From NCBI RefSeq assembly GCF_002803515.1, contig NZ_PHQX01000001.1, forward strand, positions 186,001 to 250,000: DNA of 64,000 bases. Direction: 5' to 3'. This document shows positions 1 to 8,990 of this stretch, one piece after another. This DNA is from Stenotrophomonas lactitubi. Its GTDB lineage: Bacteria; Pseudomonadota; Gammaproteobacteria; Xanthomonadales; Xanthomonadaceae. Position 1 is the first letter of the stretch, and each line of letters starts with the position of its first letter. The notes below the pieces were generated by a model, which had not been told where the DNA came from, searched no databases, and worked only from the letters and a program-made list of their open reading frames with translations. The translations under genes were made by a program, and so were the position numbers.

Positions 1-410
1 GCCACCGTGTCGCGCTCGGCGCGGCGGACCACGGTACGGGCCAGGTGGCAGCGCGCGGCGGCCTCGCCGCCGGCCGGCAGGATGAACTCCTTCAGCATCG
101 GCAGGTCGGCGTTGTAGTGGTCCAGCTGCTGTTCCAGGGCCGATACGTCGGCGGCGTGGATCGCGGCATGGCCGGGAACGCACAGTTCGGCGCCCAGATC
201 GAACAGCTGGTGCTGCAGGTGCACGACCAGCGCGCGGATGTCCTCCGGCAGCGGCACGGCGAGCAACAGCCCGAGCGTGGCATTGGCTTCGTCGACGGTG
301 CCATAGGAGGCAACACGCAGATCGTCCTTGCCGACCCGGCTGCCGTCACCCAGGCCGGTGCTGCCGTCGTCGCCGGTGCGGGTGTAGATGCGCGAGAGGC
401 GATGACCCAT
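1..410 (-). CDS. ATP:cob(I)alamin adenosyltransferase, PduO type (3' end off window)
   Basis: It transfers the adenosyl group of ATP to cob(I)alamin to make coenzyme B12. The visible 136 residues start MGHRLSRIYTRTGDDG, the N-terminal ATP-binding motif of the PduO/MMAB family, followed by GSTGLGDGSRV and a helical segment with the family's VVRRAERDTV-like stretch. The reading frame stays open to base 1, so the C-terminus (roughly 50 residues) lies outside the window. The ATG sits 8 bases after the stop of the upstream BtuM-like gene, so the two are probably co-transcribed as uptake plus activation of cobalamin. No cobalamin riboswitch is visible upstream. The family call is secure. Confidence 0.9.
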   Translation of the reverse strand, partial: MGHRLSRIYTRTGDDGSTGLGDGSRVGKDDLRVASYGTVDEANATLGLLLAVPLPEDIRALVVHLQHQLFDLGAELCVPGHAAIHAADVSALEQQLDHYNADLPMLKEFILPAGGEAAARCHLARTVVRRAERDTV

Positions 411-418
411 GGCGCGGC

Positions 419-1036
419 TCAGTGATGGATGTCGCGGCGGGCCTGCAGGAGCTTGAGCACCTGCTCCACGGCCAGCTGCAGTGCGGCGGCCAGGGCCACG
501 TAGATCGCGGTGGTGCGCAGGTAGGGGCCGAACCACTGTGCGTAGTTCTGCGCCCAGCCGGCCACGGTCGGCTCGGCCACGTTCTGGCTGGTCCAGTAGA
601 AACCGCCCTGTGCCAGCAGATGGCACAGCGCCACCGACGCCACCAGCAGCAACGCACCCTTGCCCAGCACCGACCACTGCGCACTGCGGTAGTTGCGGCC
701 CAGCAGCATGCCGCCGGCCCACATGGCGAAGTACGCCGGCAACAGCAGCCAGTAGCCCGGCGACACGCAGTAGTGCTGCCAGAAATCGAGGCCGCTGCTG
801 CGGATCACGATCCAGTCGACCAGCACCGCGAACACCATCAGCAGCGGGAACGCCCAGCGGGTCCAGCGGGCGAGGTAGAAGCCGCCGATGAAGAACACGG
901 CCCAGGAGGCGTCCGGGATTGCCGCGAAGTGATTGACGCGGGTCGCCGCCAGCAACAGCACGAGCACTGACAGGACGAAGGCGCGGGGTGCGGAGTCGGA
1001 CATGGCGGTGGGGGCCGGAGCGGATTCAGGTTTCAT
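419..1036 (-). CDS. btuM: Putative BtuM-type cobalamin transporter (ECF S-component-like membrane protein)
   Basis: This is a 205-residue integral membrane protein with about six hydrophobic segments. The family known as BtuM in proteobacteria is a solitary S-component-like B12 transporter in which one conserved cysteine ligands cobalt. Here a lone Cys lies in the segment DFWQHYCVSPGYWL. It is residue 90 from the ATG at 1036, or 79 from the second ATG at 1003, close to the Cys80 I recall for the characterised Thiobacillus protein. The next gene, 8 bases downstream, is a cobalamin adenosyltransferase, which is the expected partner. Neither start has a clear ribosome site. The assignment rests on topology, the Cys and context, not on an alignment. 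Confidence 0.6.
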   Translation of the reverse strand: MKPESAPAPTAMSDSAPRAFVLSVLVLLLAATRVNHFAAIPDASWAVFFIGGFYLARWTRWAFPLLMVFAVLVDWIVIRSSGLDFWQHYCVSPGYWLLLPAYFAMWAGGMLLGRNYRSAQWSVLGKGALLLVASVALCHLLAQGGFYWTSQNVAEPTVAGWAQNYAQWFGPYLRTTAIYVALAAALQLAVEQVLKLLQARRDIHH

Positions 1037-1112
1037 TCTAGCCCGGCGCGACGCTGGGCGCAGGCGGGGCCGTGCCGGGCATGCAGGCGCGGCGAGCGCG
1101 TATCATGCGCCC

Positions 1113-2318
1113 ATGAGTGAACGACATGACGTGCTGATCGTCGGTGGTGGTCTGGTGGGTGCCAGCCTGGCCATCGCCCTGGACCGGCTGGGCCGCGACG
1201 TGGGCCTGCTCGAGGCCAGCCCGGCTGGCGAACTGCCAGCGGTGTTCGACCAGCGCAACCTCAGTTTTGCCGCAGCCACCATCAACGCGCTGACCGCGCT
1301 GGGGGTCATGCAGAAACTGTCGATGGCGCCCGGCCCGATCCGCCGCATCCATGTCAGCCGCGCCGGTGATTTCGGCCGCGTGCAGCTCGATGCAACGGAT
1401 TACGACCGGCCGTGGTTCGGCCAGGTGGTGGTGGCGCGTGATTTCGGCCAGGCGCTGGAAAGCCGGCTGCAGGAGCTGCCACGACTGCGCCGCTACCGGC
1501 CGATGCGTTTCCTTGGTCTGGGCGATGTGATTGATGGTTACCGCCAGGTGCGGGTGGCCGATGACAGCGGCGAGCGCGTGCTGCTGGCGCGACTGGTGGT
1601 CGGTGCCGACGGCACCAGCAGCGGCGTGCGAGATGCGTTGGGCATCGAAGTTGATCGCCACGATTTCCAGCAGACGCTGTTCGTGGCCCGCGTACGCAGC
1701 CAGCGTGCGCCCGATGGCACCGCCTGGGAGCGCTTCACCGATACCGGCCCGACGGCGTTGCTGCCGCGTGGCGACCGCCATTTCGGCACCGTGCATGGCG
1801 TCGCCCGTGACCAGGCCGAAGCGGTGATGGCGCTGGACGACAGCGCGTGGCTGCAGCGCCTGCAGCAGGCCATCGGCTGGCGTGCGGGTCGCCTGCTCGA
1901 CTCTGGTCCGCGCAGCGCCTATCCGCTGATCCAGGTACTGGCGAGCGCGCTGGTGGGGGAGCGCACGGTGCTGCTTGGCAATGCCGCGCAGACCATCCAT
2001 CCGCTGGGTGCACAGGGTTTCAACCTCGGCCTGCGCGATGCGTTGACGTTGGCCGAGCTGCTGGAAGTGGAGGGCGACGCTGGCAGCGACGCACTGCTGC
2101 GATCCTATGTGGCCCGCCGTGAAGAAGATCGACGACAGACGGTGGCGTTCTCCGGTGGTCTTGCGCGCCTGACCAGCAATCCGGCGCCGCTGCTGCGCCC
2201 CCTGCGCAGCCTGGGCCTGGTGGCCGCACAGCGCGCCTCGGTGCAGTCGATGCTGGTCGGTGGTGCGATGGGCTTCCGTGGCGACGTGCCGCGCCTGTGT
2301 CGCGGAGAAGCCGCATGA
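1113..2318 (+). CDS. ubiH: 2-octaprenyl-6-methoxyphenol hydroxylase UbiH
   Basis: A 401-residue FAD-dependent aromatic hydroxylase of ubiquinone biosynthesis. The N-terminal dinucleotide-binding fold carries VGGGLVGASLAIAL (residues ~9-22). The second FAD motif is near residue 285-310: LLGNAAQTIHPLGAQGFNLGLRDA. The ATG at 1113 is chosen because the Rossmann strand begins seven residues later; longer in-frame extensions run back into the divergent btuM promoter. It overlaps the next hydroxylase gene by four bases (ATGA), so the two are translationally coupled. UbiH is preferred over UbiF/UbiI because it comes first in a tandem pair typical of Xanthomonadaceae; the exact hydroxylation position is an inference. 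Confidence 0.85.
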   Translation: MSERHDVLIVGGGLVGASLAIALDRLGRDVGLLEASPAGELPAVFDQRNLSFAAATINALTALGVMQKLSMAPGPIRRIHVSRAGDFGRVQLDATDYDRPWFGQVVVARDFGQALESRLQELPRLRRYRPMRFLGLGDVIDGYRQVRVADDSGERVLLARLVVGADGTSSGVRDALGIEVDRHDFQQTLFVARVRSQRAPDGTAWERFTDTGPTALLPRGDRHFGTVHGVARDQAEAVMALDDSAWLQRLQQAIGWRAGRLLDSGPRSAYPLIQVLASALVGERTVLLGNAAQTIHPLGAQGFNLGLRDALTLAELLEVEGDAGSDALLRSYVARREEDRRQTVAFSGGLARLTSNPAPLLRPLRSLGLVAAQRASVQSMLVGGAMGFRGDVPRLCRGEAA

Positions 2319-3496
2319 ACCGGCGCGCACGCCTGGACGTGGTCATTGTGGGCGGCGGCGTGGTCGGCGCTGCCTGCGCGCTGGCCCTGGCCGATGCTGG
2401 TCTTGCCGTGGCGCTGGTGGAAGGACGCGAGCCTGCACCGTGGCAGGCCGCACAGCCGGATCTGCGGGTGTTCGCCTTCGCCGCCGACAACGTGCAGCTG
2501 CTGCAGCGTCTCGGTGTGTGGCCGACGATCGCGCAGGCGCGCGCCTGGCCGTACCGGCGCATGCAGGTGTGGGATGCGGCCGGTGGCGACGACCTGCTGT
2601 TCGACGCGGACCGCTTCGGCCGTCGCGAACTGGGTTTCATCGTCGAGAACGGGTTGCTGCAGGATCGCCTGTGGGCGGCGCTGCCGGCCGCCGGCGTGGA
2701 GCTGCATTGCCCGGCGCGCGTGGAAGCGCTCGAACAGGACGAGCACGGTGTGCGCCTGCGCCTGGATGATGGCCGTCGCATCGAAGCCGCGCTGGCCGTG
2801 GCTGCCGACGGTGCGGAATCGACCCTGCGCGGACTGGCCGGGATCGAGGTCGAGCGCCACGATTACCAGCAGCGCGGGGTGGTCGCCTATGTGGACAGCG
2901 AGCTGCCCAACCAAGCGACGGCCTGGCAGCGTTTCCTGCCGACCGGTCCGCTGGCGCTGCTGCCGGTGGCCGAGCGCCGCAGCTCCATCGTCTGGACGTT
3001 GCCCGACGACGAGGCGGCACGCGTGCTGGCGCTGGACGAAGACGCATTCAATCGTGAACTGACCCGTGCCTTCGCCGCGCGCCTGGGTGAGCTGCGGCTG
3101 GCCTCGCCGCGCGCGGCGTTCCCGCTGCGCCGGCAGTTGGCCCGCCACTACGTGGCCGGTCGCGTGTTGGCGCTGGGCGATGCCGCCCACGTGGTGCACC
3201 CGCTGGCCGGGCAGGGCGTCAACCTCGGCCTGCGCGACGTCGCCGCCCTGCGGCACTGGCTGGCGCCGTCCGCCGAACGTCGTGGGCAGCCACGGTTGTC
3301 GCCGCAGCGTCTGCAGCGCTGGGCGCGTGAGCGTCGCAGCGACAACCAGATCGCTGCTTACAGCTTCGACGCGATCAACCGACTGTTCTCCAACGACGAG
3401 ATGCACCTGACCCTGGCGCGTGGACGCGCGCTGGGCTGTGCGGGCAAGTGGCCGCCGCTGGTGCAGGCCTTCTGGAAGCGCGCCGCAGGGGTGTGA
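2315..3496 (+). CDS. UbiH/UbiF/VisC-family FAD-dependent ubiquinone hydroxylase
   Basis: A 393-residue paralogue of the preceding gene: DVVIVGGGVVGAACALALADAGL at the N-terminus (FAD ADP-binding fold) and ALGDAAHVVHPLAGQGVNLGLRDVAAL near residue 290 (FAD ribityl contact). It should hydroxylate another ring position of the polyprenyl benzoquinone precursor (C5 as UbiI, or C6 as UbiF); the sequence alone does not decide which. The ATG at 2315 overlaps the ubiH stop. A GTG 18 bases earlier is possible but has no better ribosome site. Immediately downstream lies a cluster of SMAG palindromes. Confidence 0.82.
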   Translation: MNRRARLDVVIVGGGVVGAACALALADAGLAVALVEGREPAPWQAAQPDLRVFAFAADNVQLLQRLGVWPTIAQARAWPYRRMQVWDAAGGDDLLFDADRFGRRELGFIVENGLLQDRLWAALPAAGVELHCPARVEALEQDEHGVRLRLDDGRRIEAALAVAADGAESTLRGLAGIEVERHDYQQRGVVAYVDSELPNQATAWQRFLPTGPLALLPVAERRSSIVWTLPDDEAARVLALDEDAFNRELTRAFAARLGELRLASPRAAFPLRRQLARHYVAGRVLALGDAAHVVHPLAGQGVNLGLRDVAALRHWLAPSAERRGQPRLSPQRLQRWARERRSDNQIAAYSFDAINRLFSNDEMHLTLARGRALGCAGKWPPLVQAFWKRAAGV

Positions 3497-3504
3497 CGCC
3501 TGGG

Positions 3505-3714
3505 TGCCAACCAAGGTTGGCAACTACCAACCACGGGTGATGCGGGCCCGCGCCGAATCGCTTCTGGTAGACGCCAACCTTGGTTGGCGCGCGTGCCCCG
3601 GATCATCCACCGGTAGCGCCGGGCCATGCCCGGCGAGCGCGCAGCGCGGTTCATGGATCCCGCCGGGCATGGCCCGGCGCTACCGCCGTCGGTAGATCCA
3701 CGCCATGCGTGGAT
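3505..3714. repeat. Cluster of five SMAG/REP palindromes, three sequence subfamilies
   Basis: The 236-bp gap between the ubi genes and the EF-hand gene holds no ORF but five GTAG-ended palindromes. They are a TGCCAACC/GGTTGGCA palindrome with its CTAC at 3524-3527, the same type inverted with GTAG at 3567, CGCCGGGCCATGCCCGGCG preceded by GTAG at 3613, its inverted copy ending in CTAC at 3680-3683, and ATCCACGCCATGCGTGGAT after GTAG at 3692. The first four form two inverted pairs. This fits the published S. maltophilia GTAG (SMAG) family of REP elements. The convergent gene ends on either side could use these as transcription stops. Confidence 0.85.
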
Positions 3715-3732
3715 ACCGTTACCGCAGCGGCG

Positions 3733-4131
3733 TCAATCCACCAGCCAACCGGCCAGATCGGCGCGGTCCAGCTTGCCGCGACGCTTCACGTCCAATGCGT
3801 TGAACTCGTCGGCAAGCGCCGGGTTCACCTGCGCCTCCTCACGGCTGATGAAGCCATCACCGTCCACGTCCAGCTCGGCGAAATGGATGCGGTACTGGCC
3901 GACCACGCTGGCCGGCGCCACCGAACGCACCGTTATCGGGGTTTCGCCCAGCGGCACCACGATGTCGACGCTGCCGGTCACCCGGCCGGCCGACAGCGAC
4001 TGCTGGCGGACCACGCCACTGTCATCGCGCAGCGGAGCACTCTGCGCCGGCTGCGGGCGCACCGGCTGTGCCAGTGCCGGCGATGCCAGCAACGCGGTAC
4101 ACAGCAGCAGGGAAATGCGCGGGGTGTTCAT
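3733..4131 (-). CDS. Secreted/periplasmic EF-hand protein
   Basis: A 132-residue protein with a signal peptide (MNTPRISLLLCTALLASPALA, predicted cleavage after ALA at 21). A canonical EF-hand loop DVDGDGFISREE lies near residue 89, and a second, degenerate loop (DVKRRGKLDRAD) near 114 lacks acidic residues at some ligand positions. It probably binds one Ca2+ in the periplasm. The start codon overlaps the rlmM stop by one base (TGATG), so it is the last gene of the deaminase-rlmM operon. Function is unknown and there is no evident link to rRNA methylation. Confidence 0.75.
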   Translation of the reverse strand: MNTPRISLLLCTALLASPALAQPVRPQPAQSAPLRDDSGVVRQQSLSAGRVTGSVDIVVPLGETPITVRSVAPASVVGQYRIHFAELDVDGDGFISREEAQVNPALADEFNALDVKRRGKLDRADLAGWLVD

Positions 4132-5198
4132 CAGCGCAGCGGCGACGCCAGCACCGTGATTTCCTCACGGTCGTGGTACAGCTGCTTGGCACGCACCACC
4201 AGCGGCTTGCCGGCCTGGTCCTGGAACAGGTCCAGGCACAGGCGCGTTTCGTCCCAGCGCTTCTTCATCGGCAGCTTCAGGTTGAAAATCGCGTGCTTGC
4301 ACCAGCCTTCGCGGAACCAGGTGGCCATGCGTTCGGCGACGCGACGCGGTTGCTCGACCATGTCGCAGACCATCCAGTCCAGCGGCTGCTCCGGATGCCA
4401 ATGGAAGCCATCGGCACGCAGGTGCTCGACCAGGCCGGTGTCCAGTACGTGCTGGCGCAGCGGGCCGTTGTCGATGCTCAGCACATGCACGTGCTGGCGG
4501 GTCAGCACCCAGGTCCAGCCGCCCGGTGCCGCGCCGAGGTCGGCCGCGCGCATGCCCGGGCGAACCAGCGCTTCGCGTTCTTCCGGGGCAAGCAGGGTCA
4601 GCAGTGCCTCATCCAGCTTCAATGCCGAGCGCGAGGGTGCGTCGGGCAACAGCTTCAGGCGCGGAATGCCCAACGCCCAGGGTGCACTGTCGTCCGGGTT
4701 GGCCACGCAGATGAAAGCGTGGGTGCCATCGACGAACACCACGTGCAGGCGCGGCAGGCGTGCGTTGGGTTTGTCGCTGAGTTTGCCGGCCTTGCGCAGC
4801 GCCGGGCGCAGGGCATTGCCGAACGCACGCGCCAGTCCGGACAGCGGTTTGCCAGCGTCCGAATCGGGATGCTCCACCCACAGATCACCAAAGCGCGGCG
4901 CATCGGCCAGCACGTCCAGCATCGGGGTGATGCGGTCGGCCGGGTCCAGCTGCGGCAGCTCGGCCAGCACCACCAGCTTCTGGCGGGCGAAGATCAGCTC
5001 GCGCCACGGCAGTCGCGGTGCAAGCGCCGCGGCTTCATCGCACATGAAGAGCACGTAGCCATCATTGCGCTGGGTGCGGGCGTAACCGGCAAAACCGGCA
5101 GCGCCTGCGCGGAACTGCAGTTCGCCGGCCAGCTCGGGCTCGAAGCCCTGCCGGCACAGGCACAGCAGGCCGATGCCGGTCTCAGTAACGGGCGCCAT
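4131..5198 (-). CDS. rlmM: 23S rRNA (cytidine-2498 2'-O)-methyltransferase RlmM
   Basis: A 355-residue protein, close to the 366 of E. coli. It has an N-terminal THUMP-like region starting GLLCLCRQGFEPELAGEL and a Rossmann methyltransferase domain with the SAM motif AADLGAAPGGWTW near residue 215. The DWMVCDMVEQP and FNLKLPMKKRW segments supply the catalytic Asp and Lys typical of the RrmJ-like K-D-K-E fold. The start at 5198 was chosen because homologues begin just before the LLCxCRQGFE motif; an in-frame ATG at 5210 is an alternative. Either start overlaps the upstream deaminase gene, whose stop is at 5182. Confidence 0.9.
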   Translation of the reverse strand: MAPVTETGIGLLCLCRQGFEPELAGELQFRAGAAGFAGYARTQRNDGYVLFMCDEAAALAPRLPWRELIFARQKLVVLAELPQLDPADRITPMLDVLADAPRFGDLWVEHPDSDAGKPLSGLARAFGNALRPALRKAGKLSDKPNARLPRLHVVFVDGTHAFICVANPDDSAPWALGIPRLKLLPDAPSRSALKLDEALLTLLAPEEREALVRPGMRAADLGAAPGGWTWVLTRQHVHVLSIDNGPLRQHVLDTGLVEHLRADGFHWHPEQPLDWMVCDMVEQPRRVAERMATWFREGWCKHAIFNLKLPMKKRWDETRLCLDLFQDQAGKPLVVRAKQLYHDREEITVLASPLR

Positions 5199-5742
5199 CG
5201 CTTTCCCCATAGGCACGCAGCACGCTGCGCGCCGCATCGCGGTTCAGACCCTGCACCACTTCGATGCCGCGCTTGTTGAGTTCGCCCACCCAGTCGGCCG
5301 GCAGCGGGCCTTCATCGAACGGGGTCAGTTCTTCCACGTCGGCCGAACTCGCGCCGATCAGCAGGCGGTCGATGCCGGCCCACACGGTGGCTCCGTAGCA
5401 CTGGCAGCACGGCTGCGAGCTGGTGGCCAGGGTGATCGGCGACAGCACCGCGTTCAGGCGCGGGGTCTGCAGGCGCTGCTGGGCCAGCATGTAGGCCATG
5501 TTCTCGGCGTGCGCCAGCGAGGTCGAGTGCGGCATCACCCGGTTCACGCCGGCGGCGATCACCTTGTCATCCGGCCCGAACACCACGGCGCCGAACGGGC
5601 CGCCACTGGCGTGGTCGACGTTCAGCCGCGACAGCTCGATCGCCAGCGCGACCTTGGCCTCGTCGCCCGGATATCGACGATCCAGGTCGATCTGGTCGTG
5701 GATCCAGGCGGGAAGGGTCAGGTGGACTTGCGCGTACAGCAT
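5182..5742 (-). CDS. Cytidine/guanine deaminase-superfamily nucleoside deaminase
   Basis: A 186-residue zinc-dependent deaminase. The HAE motif is in LAHAENMAYM (residues ~77-86) and the PCxxC motif in SQPCCQCYGATVWAGI (~109-124); together they give the three zinc ligands and the proton-shuttle glutamate. GGPFGAVVF upstream resembles the guanine deaminase/TadA substrate-loop region. The substrate cannot be assigned; guanine deaminase-like or another free base or nucleoside is most likely. It is the first gene of a minus-strand unit with rlmM and the EF-hand gene, overlapping rlmM. Confidence 0.75.
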   Translation of the reverse strand: MLYAQVHLTLPAWIHDQIDLDRRYPGDEAKVALAIELSRLNVDHASGGPFGAVVFGPDDKVIAAGVNRVMPHSTSLAHAENMAYMLAQQRLQTPRLNAVLSPITLATSSQPCCQCYGATVWAGIDRLLIGASSADVEELTPFDEGPLPADWVGELNKRGIEVVQGLNRDAARSVLRAYGESDGARY

Positions 5743-5838
5743 CGCGGGGGTGCCTCGTTGGGAGTGAAAGGAACAGGTGCAACAGATGTCGGCGCGCAGT
5801 GTAGCGGCAGTGGCATGTACCGGGCGTGCGCGCTGGAT

Positions 5839-6570
5839 TCAGGCCGGTGACGGTGAGCCGGTGCGGATCACCACGTACTGCTTGCGGAACTCCAGCCCCG
5901 CCTGCGGCCAGCGTGCGGCATAGGCGCGCAGCAGTGGCAGGGCAGGGGCGAAGTCATGGCCGTTGACCCTGCAGTCGGCTTCGCACTGGCCCTGCTCGTC
6001 GCGCGACGCGAACAGGCGGATGGCCAGGAAGTGGTGGGCCTTCAGCAGGTCGTCGAAGGCGTCGATGCTCTTGGTGAACAGGCAGCAGGGGCAGGAGCCG
6101 TGGTCGTCCTCGCTGCACGCGGCAGCGTCGTCCAGTTCGCGGGCGCGGTAATGGGCCAGCGGCCCCAGCACCACGGTGCGCTCGTGTTCTTCGCCTTCGT
6201 CGCCGCTCGGGTAAGTCAGCCCCATCATCGGCAGATCCGGTGCGTCTTCGGCACCGACGGCGGCCTGCAGGGTCGCCAGATCCACCCGCACCCAGGTGTC
6301 GAAGCCGGACAGCAACGACTCCTGTTCGGTCGCGCCATTGGCGTGCTGGTATTCGAACAGGCCATCGGCGAACAGGCCGGCGTGACGGGTCTCGATGACG
6401 GTGGACGTCTGCCAGCCGCCGTTGTCGCGTTCGTTGCTGGAGACGCTGTGCGGCGTCAGCTGCAGGCCGCTGTCGAGCAACAGGTCGCCGCCCTCGACGG
6501 TGCAGGCGATGTCACGGCCCAGCAGGACCTGTTGCAGCAGCGGCAGAAGTGCACTCGGGTCAGCGGACAT
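5839..6570 (-). CDS. Conserved protein of unknown function (possibly DUF6348)
   Basis: A 243-residue soluble, acidic protein that I cannot link to a reaction. Visible landmarks are a central acidic stretch (SGDEGEEHERT) and a cysteine cluster GSCPCCLFTKS near residue 178. A conserved-looking C-terminal block FRKQYVVIRTGSPSPA closes the protein. The family name is from memory of similar Xanthomonadaceae proteins and is tentative. The ATG at 6570 was chosen since upstream residues are low-complexity Ala/Arg. It stands alone between the deaminase operon and glnS. Confidence 0.55.
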   Translation of the reverse strand: MSADPSALLPLLQQVLLGRDIACTVEGGDLLLDSGLQLTPHSVSSNERDNGGWQTSTVIETRHAGLFADGLFEYQHANGATEQESLLSGFDTWVRVDLATLQAAVGAEDAPDLPMMGLTYPSGDEGEEHERTVVLGPLAHYRARELDDAAACSEDDHGSCPCCLFTKSIDAFDDLLKAHHFLAIRLFASRDEQGQCEADCRVNGHDFAPALPLLRAYAARWPQAGLEFRKQYVVIRTGSPSPA

Positions 6571-6720
6571 GGCAGGGCCTGACAGGGGCGAGGAGGGGAT
6601 GATGACGCCGACAGCGGCTGCGCGGTGGCATTGCATGCCTGCGCTCGCGCAGCAAGGCCTGCCGTTACCGAGGGTCGGCTACGCAGGCTTCAGCAGAGGA
6701 TGAGGCAGTTGCAGGATGAC

Positions 6721-6743
6721 GCGGGCGCCTTCGCGGCGCCCGC
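6721..6743 (-). terminator. GC-rich hairpin 9 bp after the glnS stop
   Basis: A perfect 9-bp stem (GCGGGCGCC / GGCGCCCGC) with a TTCGC loop lies just past the glnS stop codon. It lacks a following T-run on the minus strand, so it is a weak intrinsic terminator at best; 3'-end protection is another possible role. Confidence 0.45.
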
Positions 6744-6751
6744 GCAGGTCC

Positions 6752-8500
6752 TCAGGCCGACCAGGTGTCGCGCAGGGTCACGCTGCGGTTGAACACCGGC
6801 TTGGCTTCGGTGTGGTCACGGCGGTCGGCAACGAAGTAGCCGGTGCGCTCGAACTGGAACGACTGTTCCGGCGCCGCGGTGGCGGCAGCCGGCTCGACAT
6901 AGCCGGTGACGGTGCGGCGCGATTCCGGATTGAGATAGTCGCGGTAGGTCTTGCCTTCCGATTCGTCGTCCGGGTTCGGTACCGAGAACAGGCGGTCGTA
7001 CAGGCGGATCTCGGCCGGCACGCCGTGCACGGCGCTGACCCAGTGGATGGTGCCCTTGACCTTGCGGTTGGCGCCTTCCATGCCCGGGCGCGATTCCGGA
7101 TCCAGCCAGCCGCGCAGCTCGGTGATGGTGCCGTCGGCATCCTTGATCACGTCGTCGCAGCGGATGATGCCGGCACCGCGCAGGCGCACTTCACCACCAG
7201 GAACCAGGCGCTTCCAGCCCTTCGGCGGCACTTCGGCGAAGTCCTCGCGGTCGATCCACACCTCACGTGCGAACGGCACTTCGCGGGTACCGAAGCTTTC
7301 GTCCTTCGGGTGGTTGCTGAAGGTCAGCTGCTCTTCGTGGCCTTCGGCCAGGTTGGTCAGCACCAGCTTGACCGGGTCGACCACGGCCATGCGACGCGGC
7401 GCGGCGCTGTCCAGGTCTTCGCGCAGCGCGCCTTCCAGTACGCTGAAATCGATCATCGAATTCTGCTTGCTGATGCCCACGCGCTCGGCGAACAGGCACA
7501 TCGCCGCCGGCGTGTAGCCACGGCGACGCAGGCCCTGCAGGGTCGGCATGCGCGGGTCTTCCCAGCCGTCCACCAGCTGTTCGGTGACCAGCGCCATCAG
7601 CTTGCGCTTGCTCATCACCGTGTAGTTGATGTTCAAGCGCGAGAACTCGATCTGGCGCGGTTTGGCCGCTTCGCGCGGCAGGCCGGCGTCGACCAGCGGC
7701 TGGGTCAGCGCGTCATCGTGGGCGAAGTCGACGTTGTCCACGCACCAGTCGTACAGCGGGCGATGGTCTTCGAACTCCAGGGTGCACAGCGAGTGTGTGA
7801 TGCCCTCGATCGAATCGCCCAGCGCATGGGCGAAGTCGTACATCGGGTAGATCGGCCATGCGTTGCCGGTGTTCTGGTGCTCGACGTGCTTGATGCGGTA
7901 CAGCGCCGGATCGCGCAGGTTGATGTTGCCGCTGGCCATGTCGATCTTGGCGCGCACGGTGCGCGCGCCATCGGGGAATTCCCCGGCGCGCATGCGGCGG
8001 AACAGGTCGAGGTTTTCCTCGACGCTGCGCTCGCGGTAAGGCGAGGGGCGACCCGGTTCGGTCAGGGTGCCGCGGTAGGCGCGCACTTCCTCGGCCGACA
8101 GGTCGCAGACATAGGCCTTGCCGTCGGCGATCAGCTTCTCGGCGGCCAGGTAATAGGTCTGGAAGTAGTCCGAGGCGTGGCGCAGCTCGTTCCACTCAAA
8201 GCCCAGCCAACGCACGTCGTCCTGGATCGCAGCCACGTACTCCGGGTCTTCCTTGGCCGGGTTGGTGTCGTCGAAACGCAGGTTGCAGACGCCACTGAAC
8301 TCACCGGCGATGCCGAAGTTCAGGCAGATCGACTTGGCATGGCCGATGTGCAGGTAGCCGTTCGGCTCCGGCGGGAAGCGGGTCTTGATCGCCTGGTGCT
8401 TACCGCTGGCCAGGTCCTCGCGCACGATCTGGCGGATGAAATCGCGCTTCTCGTGGCTGTCGGCGGGGGTCTCGGGGCTGGCGGGGGTGTGCTCTGACAT
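6752..8500 (-). CDS. glnS: Glutaminyl-tRNA synthetase
   Basis: A 582-residue class I aminoacyl-tRNA synthetase that charges tRNA-Gln. The HIGH signature is in [16 protein letters not shown] (residues ~42-57) and the KMSKS-type signature in YTVMSKRKL (~280). The GlxRS fold is complete with a C-terminal anticodon-binding beta-barrel ending in SVTLRDTW. Length fits the bacterial enzyme (about 550-580). It is monocistronic. The window also holds a tRNA-Gln(TTG) gene at 47.5 kb, a direct substrate. Confidence 0.96.
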   Translation of the reverse strand: MSEHTPASPETPADSHEKRDFIRQIVREDLASGKHQAIKTRFPPEPNGYLHIGHAKSICLNFGIAGEFSGVCNLRFDDTNPAKEDPEYVAAIQDDVRWLGFEWNELRHASDYFQTYYLAAEKLIADGKAYVCDLSAEEVRAYRGTLTEPGRPSPYRERSVEENLDLFRRMRAGEFPDGARTVRAKIDMASGNINLRDPALYRIKHVEHQNTGNAWPIYPMYDFAHALGDSIEGITHSLCTLEFEDHRPLYDWCVDNVDFAHDDALTQPLVDAGLPREAAKPRQIEFSRLNINYTVMSKRKLMALVTEQLVDGWEDPRMPTLQGLRRRGYTPAAMCLFAERVGISKQNSMIDFSVLEGALREDLDSAAPRRMAVVDPVKLVLTNLAEGHEEQLTFSNHPKDESFGTREVPFAREVWIDREDFAEVPPKGWKRLVPGGEVRLRGAGIIRCDDVIKDADGTITELRGWLDPESRPGMEGANRKVKGTIHWVSAVHGVPAEIRLYDRLFSVPNPDDESEGKTYRDYLNPESRRTVTGYVEPAAATAAPEQSFQFERTGYFVADRRDHTEAKPVFNRSVTLRDTWSA

Positions 8501-8585
8501 GAGTCGGCGAAAGTAAGGCAGAAAGATTGCCAGTCTAACGCTTACCGGGAAGGGCTGCCCGGTGGGCGGGCATGGATGGTTGGTG

Positions 8586-8646
8586 TTGCCGGCCAGCGGC
8601 CGGCACTACCTGCGTCATCTGTAGTGCCGGCTGCTGGCCAGCAACC
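8586..8646. repeat. Inverted SMAG/REP pair, TGCCGGCC subfamily
   Basis: Two palindromes in opposite orientation: one running to CTAC at 8607-8610 with core TGCCGGCCAGCGGCCGGCA, and one starting GTAG at 8622 with core TGCCGGCTGCTGGCCAGCA. They lie between the divergent glnS and DUF2007 genes. The two cores differ in sequence but each is self-complementary, which is the usual REP pattern. Confidence 0.8.
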
Positions 8647-8717
8647 CGCGGATGCCGCCCCCGGCACCATTCATCCCCCGGGCGTATGCTGGAATCCTGT
8701 CCCACGGAGCCGCCCGC

Positions 8718-8981
8718 ATGCACATCGTGTACAAGGCCGACAATCTGTTCGACGCCCACCTGGTCAAGCACGCGCTGGAAGACGCCGGCATCCCGGCCTT
8801 TGTGTTCGGCGAGTCGCTGCTGGGTGGCATGGGCGAGCTGCCGTTGTTCGGCGTGCTGCGGGTCGGTATCCCCGACGCCGCGCGCCCGCAGGCCGAGGAC
8901 ATCGTCGCCGCGCTGGACTTGGGCCACGCCCCCGGCGACCCCATTTCAGATGCCGACGACATTGCCGGCCTTCCGGCGTAG
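8718..8981 (+). CDS. DUF2007-family putative signal-transducing protein
   Basis: An 87-residue protein beginning MHIVYKADNLFDAHLVKHALEDAGI, the signature of the small DUF2007 family (ferredoxin-like alpha/beta fold; YKA..L.EA..L...L...GI pattern). No enzyme motif is visible. It ends nine bases before msrA, so the two are likely co-transcribed. The ATG at 8718 follows a GGAG-containing stretch (CACGGAGCC). The molecular role of the family is not established. Confidence 0.75.
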   Translation: MHIVYKADNLFDAHLVKHALEDAGIPAFVFGESLLGGMGELPLFGVLRVGIPDAARPQAEDIVAALDLGHAPGDPISDADDIAGLPA

Positions 8982-8990
8982 GAGCGCATC

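Noticed and set aside
1037-1112. Cobalamin riboswitch upstream of the BtuM-like gene
   Set aside because: Only 76 bp separate it from ubiH and there is no B12-box-like sequence; the riboswitch needs about 200 nucleotides.
933-1112. 60-residue N-terminal extension of UbiH
   Set aside because: It would run through the divergent promoter and has an Arg/Ala-rich composition without homology; the Rossmann motif starts right after the ATG at 1113.
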